Assembly: GCA_016126025.1 (NCBI GenBank)
Contig: JAEFDA010000095.1
Location: forward strand, 1-18,789
Source: Nitrososphaerota archaeon
GTDB lineage: Archaea; Thermoproteota; Nitrososphaeria; Nitrososphaerales; Nitrosopumilaceae
Direction: 5' to 3'
Length of the DNA stretch: 18,789 nucleotides
Positions 14,751 through 18,789 of this stretch are shown here, in pieces. Position numbers and translations under genes: made by a program. The notes under the pieces are model-generated. The model did no database searches. It saw only the letters and a list, made by a program, of their open reading frames with translations, and was not told where the DNA came from. Each line of letters opens with the position of its first letter. Position 1 is the stretch's first letter.

Positions 14751-16307
14751 TTATTCAGAGAGACTGCAGGAGTTGCCTTCGACTGTAGCGTACTCTAGTT
14801 CTACAAGCAAGTTGTTTACAGACTCACCGCCAACGGTCAAGTCAGATCCGGTGAACCTAAACGGCATGTTCTTGCTAGTATCTTCATCGAAGTTGTTAGC
14901 ACTGTCGAATTTAATTTCGGCACTTTCTCCGCCTGCGCTAAGTGTAATTGTATTGAACGCATTTAGAGTCGGAGAACCGCCCACTCGAATTGATGCGCCG
15001 GTTATCTCTGCCGTCGAGAGGTTACACTCAACCGTCCTTTCTCCGACCATTGCTGGCAGCGGAGCCTCAGAGTCAGTGATGCTCAGGCCCACAAGCACTG
15101 TACCAGTCCTATCAAGTCCAACTGCAGTACCGGAAACGGAGTCTATGCTACAGGTTGTATCAGATGAGGGGGCAGACCAATCTACCTTGAGATTATAGAG
15201 AGTCTCTTCGCCAAGCTCGGCTTTGGTAACATTACCACTAGTAGTCGCAGTACCTGGGATTGGGTCTTTGCGCTTCTCTGTCTCTACATATTGCTGAAGG
15301 GACAGGTATAGCTCGCCACTGCCTTCGGTAGCTGTTATTTGTACACCATCAACAGCGGCACTCGCACCAGCAACTGTTGTTGATTGGTCTGTAGAGCCCT
15401 TAATGTCCAATGTGCTACCTGCAGGCAGGAATAGATTGTCGAGATCTGCGGCTTTGTGTAACTGGACTAGGGTACCCGAACCAGGATCAAACGCAGCTGC
15501 ATAAAGGGTTTGCCCGTGAACCACAACAGTTGAAACTGGGGCGGGGGCAGTAGAGATATCAGCAGTCGTTAGCACAGGATCCGGATTAGTCAATGTTACC
15601 ATGTCAACAAAGACGTCACCATCACAGGAGAACGAATTGGATGACGTGTATATATTGGTGGTAGGGTGCTTACTGATCCCGTCAGCAAAGTCGGCAACCG
15701 TTATCTCAGCTTCGGAGCTACCAGCCACTAGTTCGGTGATCGGTTCTGCTGCATCTGCCGGATCCATCTCAACGGTCTCCTGTACGGCACCAACCGCCTC
15801 GCTGATCATGTCCAGCTTTGCGGACAGATCATTGATTGCGACCTGGTTGGCACTTACTTGCTCAGATATCGAGGAGAAGGCCGCAGTGGAACCAGCTAGG
15901 CCAGCACTTAGTCCGGCCACATCGTTCTGGACACTCTGCAGGCTCGAGCTGACATCAGCCACGTCATCGGCTATGCTCGCCACGTCGCTGCTAACGGCAG
16001 CCACGCTGCTGTCAACGCTTGCCACGTCGCTGCTAATGCCGGCCACGTCACTCTCAAGGTGCTCTAGGTGCCCGCTCATGTTGTCCACGCCTGTCTGCAC
16101 CATTCCAATGGCCGCCAGCACGGAGGCAAAGCCGTCGGCTACGGCATCGGCTAGTGACTGCAAAGCGGCTAGTATGCTGTTGGTGTTGTCAACAGTTGTC
16201 ATTAGTCGTTCGGTATTTGTCTGCGCATGTGCGTCAGTTGTCATCATTACTCCTCCTGCCACCACTGCAAGGGACAACAGGAGAGCATGAACTGTTTTTC
16301 TTTCCAT
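14751..16307 (-). CDS. Secreted coiled-coil stalk protein, probable surface protein
   Basis: A 518-residue protein of no family I recognise. Residues 1-28 are a classical signal peptide (MERK start, hydrophobic 8-22, AHA before Q29). Residues ~66-180 are a coiled coil. From V70 to about G139 the heptads are regular with Val/Ile/Leu at positions 1 and 5, for example ISSDVAS, VDSSVAA, VSSDVAS, IADDVAD, VQNDVAG. Residues ~215-518 are a Thr/Ser/Asp-rich, beta-rich region with four cysteines (in SFSCDGD, DTTCSID, VECNLS and GNSCSLSE), possibly two disulfides. No C-terminal membrane anchor or sorting motif is visible, so it may be released or bound to the S-layer. The gene has its own TATA box and T-rich terminator. 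It is visibly lower in GC than its neighbours, which may reflect transfer or different selection. A host- or surface-contact role is a guess. Confidence 0.85.
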   Translation of the reverse strand: MERKTVHALLLSLAVVAGGVMMTTDAHAQTNTERLMTTVDNTNSILAALQSLADAVADGFASVLAAIGMVQTGVDNMSGHLEHLESDVAGISSDVASVDSSVAAVSSDVASIADDVADVSSSLQSVQNDVAGLSAGLAGSTAAFSSISEQVSANQVAINDLSAKLDMISEAVGAVQETVEMDPADAAEPITELVAGSSEAEITVADFADGISKHPTTNIYTSSNSFSCDGDVFVDMVTLTNPDPVLTTADISTAPAPVSTVVVHGQTLYAAAFDPGSGTLVQLHKAADLDNLFLPAGSTLDIKGSTDQSTTVAGASAAVDGVQITATEGSGELYLSLQQYVETEKRKDPIPGTATTSGNVTKAELGEETLYNLKVDWSAPSSDTTCSIDSVSGTAVGLDRTGTVLVGLSITDSEAPLPAMVGERTVECNLSTAEITGASIRVGGSPTLNAFNTITLSAGGESAEIKFDSANNFDEDTSKNMPFRFTGSDLTVGGESVNNLLVELEYATVEGNSCSLSE

Positions 16308-16331
16308 TTGTCATGCTGTGTTGGACTGATG

Positions 16332-16339
16332 TATATAAA
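16332..16339 (-). promoter_or_regulatory. TATA box of the secreted-protein gene
   Basis: TTTATATA on the minus strand is the clearest TATA box of the window. Its centre is 28.5 nt before ATG 16307, so the mRNA is predicted to be leaderless and probably well expressed. Confidence 0.75.
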
Positions 16340-17007
16340 CATAATGAACCATTCCCGGTACTGTGTAAACCGAGCGATCCCGCTCTCCATGTTTAGGAAC
16401 CGTACCGTACATGTGCAGGAGTATGGTTTTGGGCACCAGGCCCGCAGATATGCCACGCCGGAGGGGTCGTGGGGATATCAGGAGTATATCATACCGCCAT
16501 ACAGGCGAGAGACCCGCACAGCGGCCGGGCCGGACGGGCATATGGTACGGCATATTCTCTGGCAGGGCAGAAAGGCCGGACGCATCACGGCCGGCCTAGC
16601 GGGCGTGCCGCCGCGCCCGATCAGGCGCCCTTGCGCCACACAATATGCCGGCCGGAATGTGTGGGGCATTCCATGCCGCACGGACCGGTCCGAAAAACCG
16701 CCCGGCCACAAGGGGCGCCATACCACTCCAGTCCAGGGTACACTCAAGAGCGGACGGGCCGGAAATGCAGGATGCCGCCCATATCCACACACCACAGCGC
16801 CGCCCCCCGCATATCGAAGGGCGGCCACACCCCCAGAACCTAAGGGCGGCGCAGGCAGGCGCGCCGCGAACGCGCGCACCCCGGCCATATGCGGCACACA
16901 CCACAAACAGACGGCGGTCTGCAGATCATGCGGTGTTGTGGACAATACCCCGCGCCTTGCGGCATGGTGCGGGGACTTTGCGCACATATCATGTAGAAGG
17001 CCCGGCA
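16340..17007. other. Gene-free GC-rich stretch
   Basis: I cannot support a gene in these ~670 bases. Long open frames exist on both strands, but they are Arg/Pro/Gly-rich, overlap each other and lack promoters or motifs. Visible features are many GGCCGG-type words, the 12-nt palindrome CGGACCGGTCCG at 16681-16692, and an SD-like AGAAGG at 16995-17000 belonging to the next gene. It may contain fully decayed genes of the duplicated locus to the right. Confidence 0.45.
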
Positions 17008-17295
17008 ATGGCTGAGTTCCTGCTCGAGGTCCAGGAGACCGGGGTAACGGTGGCCAGTATAGAGGCCCGACACCCATGTCAGGAAGGCGAGAGCCGACAC
17101 CCACAGGGGTTCCTGCACGCGTGCGGGCGGCTCGACGAGATGCACCTACCAAAGTCCGGCGACGACAAGACCGCCGAGCCGTCCGAGTCCAGCAGCAAGA
17201 ACTCGGCGACCACCCTCAAGCTGGAAGGGTATGGCGGGGCGATAACCGGCATCCGTCGCCGCCTCAACGATATGGAGAAGACCCGCCACACATGA
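17008..17295 (+). CDS. Small protein of unknown function, duplicated family
   Basis: A 95-residue frame starting at ATG 17008 with AGAAGG 7 nt upstream. It begins MAEFLLEVQETGVTVASIEA, has two cysteines (in HPCQEGE and HACGRL), a Ser/Thr/Lys-rich middle, and the C-terminal helix GYGGAITGIRRRLNDMEKTR. There is no signal peptide or membrane segment. Third codon positions are consistently G or C as in the nuo genes, which supports coding. Its stop is 16 nt from the stop of a minus-strand pseudogene, so the two are convergent. A second, decayed copy of its start (FLLEIQ...) lies near 18386. I do not recognise the family. Confidence 0.5.
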   Translation: MAEFLLEVQETGVTVASIEARHPCQEGESRHPQGFLHACGRLDEMHLPKSGDDKTAEPSESSSKNSATTLKLEGYGGAITGIRRRLNDMEKTRHT

Positions 17296-17311
17296 GGGCC
17301 GGGCGCGGCCT

Positions 17312-17949
17312 TCAGTTGATCCCGAAGGTACCGTACACCGCATCCAGCAGGTCCCTGTACACGCCAAAGGTATGGGGCGGCGCCGAGAGCCCCACATGGT
17401 ATACCATATCGTCATCGAATACCGCATAGGTGGCCGAGCGGTACGCCATTGATGCCGTCCATCTCCAGCATATCCTGACGCAGGTACGACTCGGAGCCGG
17501 CGCGCGCCGAGCCCCGTATCATTCCAGTACGCCGAGCCGCCGCATACGTCCCCCAAGTATGGCAGCAGATCCCCCACCACCCCGTCTGGGATGCGCCCCG
17601 GGACGCCGCCCATGCGGCCTCATAGGCAGCCGCGGGTCAGTCGATCGAATAATACTGACTGCCACTGCGCATCTGCTGCCCATATGCAGGTACGCCAACA
17701 TGACCTTCACATGAAGGCCGCGCCGCGGGGGCGGCACCCCAGCAGCTATGGGGAGGCTGCGCACGACTGCCCGTGGACCGCCATCGACGACGGGCCGGCG
17801 GGCAGCGGGAACGTGATCCGGCGTCTGCCCCGCGCCTTCCTGCCGGTCCAAGTGCCTCCGTAGACATCAAGGCGGGTAGTCAATTTTGATTTTTTGGACA
17901 AGGCCGCCTCTGCGCATGAACTCTTATCCAAACCGCTACCGGTCGGCAT
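17312..17949 (-). pseudogene. Frameshifted copy of an unknown gene (paralogue of right-edge gene)
   Basis: The last ~60 codons match the partial gene at the right edge: ESYLRQDMLEMDGI, then a frameshift from an extra T near 17449, then MAYRSATYAVFDDDMVYHVG and FGVYRDLLDAVYGTFGIN ending at TGA 17312-17314. A second shift near 17500 joins this to GRIPDGVVGDLLPYLGD and SAYWNDTGLGAR. Farther upstream, VKVMLAYLHMGSRCAVAVS and, from ATG 17949, LTTRLDVYGGTWTGRKARG and RRITFPLPAGPSSMAVHG look like earlier parts in other frames. The original protein was perhaps about 210 residues, but how far the gene extended is uncertain. No family recognised. Confidence 0.6.
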
Positions 17950-17984
17950 GCACCATACGGGGGCGGCCCGGCATTGGAAAGTTT

Positions 17985-18008
17985 ACCCGGAGCCGACCGG
18001 CTCCGGGT
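17985..18008. repeat. Perfect GC hairpin, second CCCGGAGCC copy
   Basis: ACCCGGAGCCG and CGGCTCCGGGT are exact reverse complements separated by two bases, so at least a 10-bp stem closed by GACC. It is the same core as the hairpin at 775-796. It lies about 70 nt beyond the 3' end of the minus-strand tRNA and could act in tRNA transcript termination, or be a dispersed repeat. Confidence 0.6.
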
Positions 18009-18029
18009 TGGAGATCGGGTTCAACCTCC

Positions 18030-18045
18030 AGCGCACGATTCACGT
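18030..18045 (+). repeat. Inverted 16-nt copy of the tRNA anticodon arm
   Basis: AGCGCACGATTCACGT at 18030-18045 on the plus strand is identical to the minus-strand sequence 18126-18111, which covers the end of the D stem, the 5' anticodon stem and the anticodon loop of the neighbouring tRNA. Just before it, GATCGGGTTCAACC resembles a T-arm. Confidence 0.6.
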
Positions 18046-18075
18046 GCTATACACTACACACCCGTGCCATATATG

Positions 18076-18148
18076 TGCCACGGCAGGGGCTCGAACCCCG
18101 ATCTACACGGACGTGAATCGTGCGCTCTATCCATTGAGCTACCGTGAC
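18076..18148 (-). tRNA. tRNA-Val (anticodon CAC)
   Basis: A 73-nt cloverleaf folds on the minus strand. The acceptor stem is GTCACGG with CCGTGGC (one U-G pair), the D stem GCTC/GAGC with loop AATGGATA containing the conserved GG, the anticodon stem CACGA/CCGTG with an A-C mismatch next to the loop, the loop TTCACGT giving anticodon CAC, a 5-nt variable loop, and a T arm CGGGG-TTCGAGC-CCCTG. The discriminator is A; CCA is not encoded. The loop has the normal 7 nt, so I see no intron at the usual site. CAC reads the valine codon GUG. The A-C mismatch leaves a little doubt about function. It lies between the two copies of the duplicated locus. Confidence 0.85.
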
Positions 18149-18380
18149 ACGTCCGCCCACCGTCCCGTCACAATATCAACGGTGCCCCTCCACCACCCCA
18201 GCCCCGTATGAGATCGGTCTGCCTCCAGATCGTGCATACACCGGAACCGGCGACGGGGCGGGCGCCAACAACACGGGCGCGGCCGTCCCCCGGCAGCTGC
18301 ATCGTTATACGGGCTAGGGTATGAGATATGGTACGTACCACGCATGGACGACGCCGAAACGGCAACGGCCCTCCAGAAGA
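18149..18380. other. Region 5' of the tRNA
   Basis: Nothing firm is seen here. There is no clear AT-rich box at the distance expected for the minus-strand tRNA. The open frames across it are GC-rich noise and end in the decayed copy of the small plus-strand gene. Confidence 0.4.
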
Positions 18381-18590
18381 CCGCCGGTTCCTGCTAGAGA
18401 TCCAGATCGTGGTAACGACGACCAGCCTGGAGAGGCCCGGCGCGCATGCCGGGGAGGGCCATGCCCAGAGTTCCGGCACATGTGTGGGCGGCCCGACGGG
18501 ATGCGCCCGGAGTATGGCGGCAAGACCACATATGCCCCAGTCCGGCAGAGCCCGGCGAACGCCCCCAAATTGGTGCGGCGGGGCCGCAGC
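18381..18590 (+). pseudogene. Decayed second copy of the small unknown gene
   Basis: Near 18386 the plus strand reads FLLEIQIVVTTTSLE, aligning with FLLEVQETGVTVASIEA of the gene at 17008. The DNA then aligns patchily (TGTGGGCGGCCCGACGGGATGC against TGCGGGCGGCTCGACGAGATGC) with small insertions and deletions, so the encoded protein loses similarity. No start codon stands in the equivalent place. I read it as a paralogue that has lost its frame. Confidence 0.45.
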
Positions 18591-18608
18591 ATATACCGGG
18601 TGCAGCCC

Positions 18609-18789
18609 TCAGTTGATTCCAAACGTGTTGTACACCGCATGCAGCAGGTCCCTGTATACGCCAAAGATATGAGGCGGCGCCGAGAGCCCCACATGGTATA
18701 CCATATCGTCATCGAATACGGTATAGGTGGCCGAGCGGTACGCCATGATGCCGTCTATCTCCAGCCCGCCCTCGCGCAGGTACGACTCG
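18609..18789 (-). CDS. Partial unknown protein, cut by the right edge
   Basis: The last 59 codons of a minus-strand gene, stop TGA at 18609-18611, open to the window edge. Residues include ESYLREGGLEIDGIMAYRSA, TYTVFDDDMVYHVGLSAPPH and IFGVYRDLLHAVYNTFGIN. It is the unbroken counterpart of the pseudogene at 17312-17949: 47 nt at 18673-18719 are identical to 17376-17422, and it lacks the extra T that shifts the other copy. The tail has alternating aromatic and acidic residues but no motif I can name. It faces the decayed small plus-strand copy. Confidence 0.6.
   Translation of the reverse strand, partial: ESYLREGGLEIDGIMAYRSATYTVFDDDMVYHVGLSAPPHIFGVYRDLLHAVYNTFGIN

Noticed and set aside
16227..17015. 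262-codon plus-strand frame
   Set aside because: It begins antisense inside the signal peptide region of the secreted protein, spans that gene's promoter and is low-complexity Arg/Pro/Thr. It has no start signal.
17877..17898. T-rich tract as a plus-strand terminator
   Set aside because: It lies almost 600 nt after the only plus-strand gene and also falls inside the coding frame of the minus-strand pseudogene (lysine codons), which explains it.
1..18789. CRISPR array, rRNA, transposase or integrase
   Set aside because: No regularly spaced repeats, no rRNA-like stretches, and no recognisable transposase or integrase motif on either strand.

Overview
The window looks like a chromosomal segment of a high-GC marine ammonia-oxidising archaeon (Thaumarchaeota/Nitrososphaerota). 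The best guess is Cenarchaeum symbiosum, the sponge symbiont, or a close relative. The reasons are an 11-gene archaeal complex I operon in the order A-B-C-D-H-I-J-K-M-L-N with no NADH-input genes, a crotonase of the kind used in the 3-hydroxypropionate/4-hydroxybutyrate cycle, AT-rich TATA boxes about 28 nt before first-gene start codons, and heavy use of ATA codons in a GC-rich background. The species name is inference from these traits and was not checked by a search.

Layout. Positions 1-980 hold a minus-strand reading frame cut by the left edge, a decayed minus-strand frame, and a set of interlocked inverted repeats. A crotonase-family gene follows (980-1741, +). Positions 2111-3599 lie on the minus strand and look like a decaying accessory island. 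They hold a DUF5678-type small protein gene, a retropepsin-like aspartyl protease gene broken by a single in-frame TAG, and a remnant of a SNF2/RapA-type helicase with a stop and two frameshifts. After about 600 gene-free bases with a very strong GC hairpin, the complex I operon runs from 4236 to 14441 on the plus strand.

The complex I genes are tightly packed, mostly overlapping or 2 nt apart, so they should be co-transcribed and translationally coupled. A, H, J, K, L, M and N form the membrane proton-pumping arm. B, C, D and I form the quinone-reducing connecting arm with the N2 and the two ferredoxin-type Fe-S clusters. The electron donor is unknown because E, F and G are absent. Several residues that are near-invariant in bacterial complex I differ here (NuoM TM8 lysine, NuoD quinone-site residues, NuoA FDxE glutamate).

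Convergent to the operon is a gene for a secreted 518-residue protein with a signal peptide and a near-perfect heptad stalk (14751-16307, -). It has its own TATA box and a T-rich terminator, and its base composition is visibly less GC-rich than its neighbours. The right end (17000-18789) is a duplicated locus: a small plus-strand gene facing a minus-strand gene occurs twice. In each copy a different partner is decayed. A tRNA-Val(CAC) gene on the minus strand sits between the copies, with a 16-nt inverted copy of its anticodon arm nearby.

The AT-rich promoters before the crotonase, the DUF5678 gene, nuoA and the secreted protein all place their TATA centre 28-30 nt before the start codon, so these mRNAs are probably leaderless. 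Most genes inside the nuo operon carry GGAGG-like sites instead.
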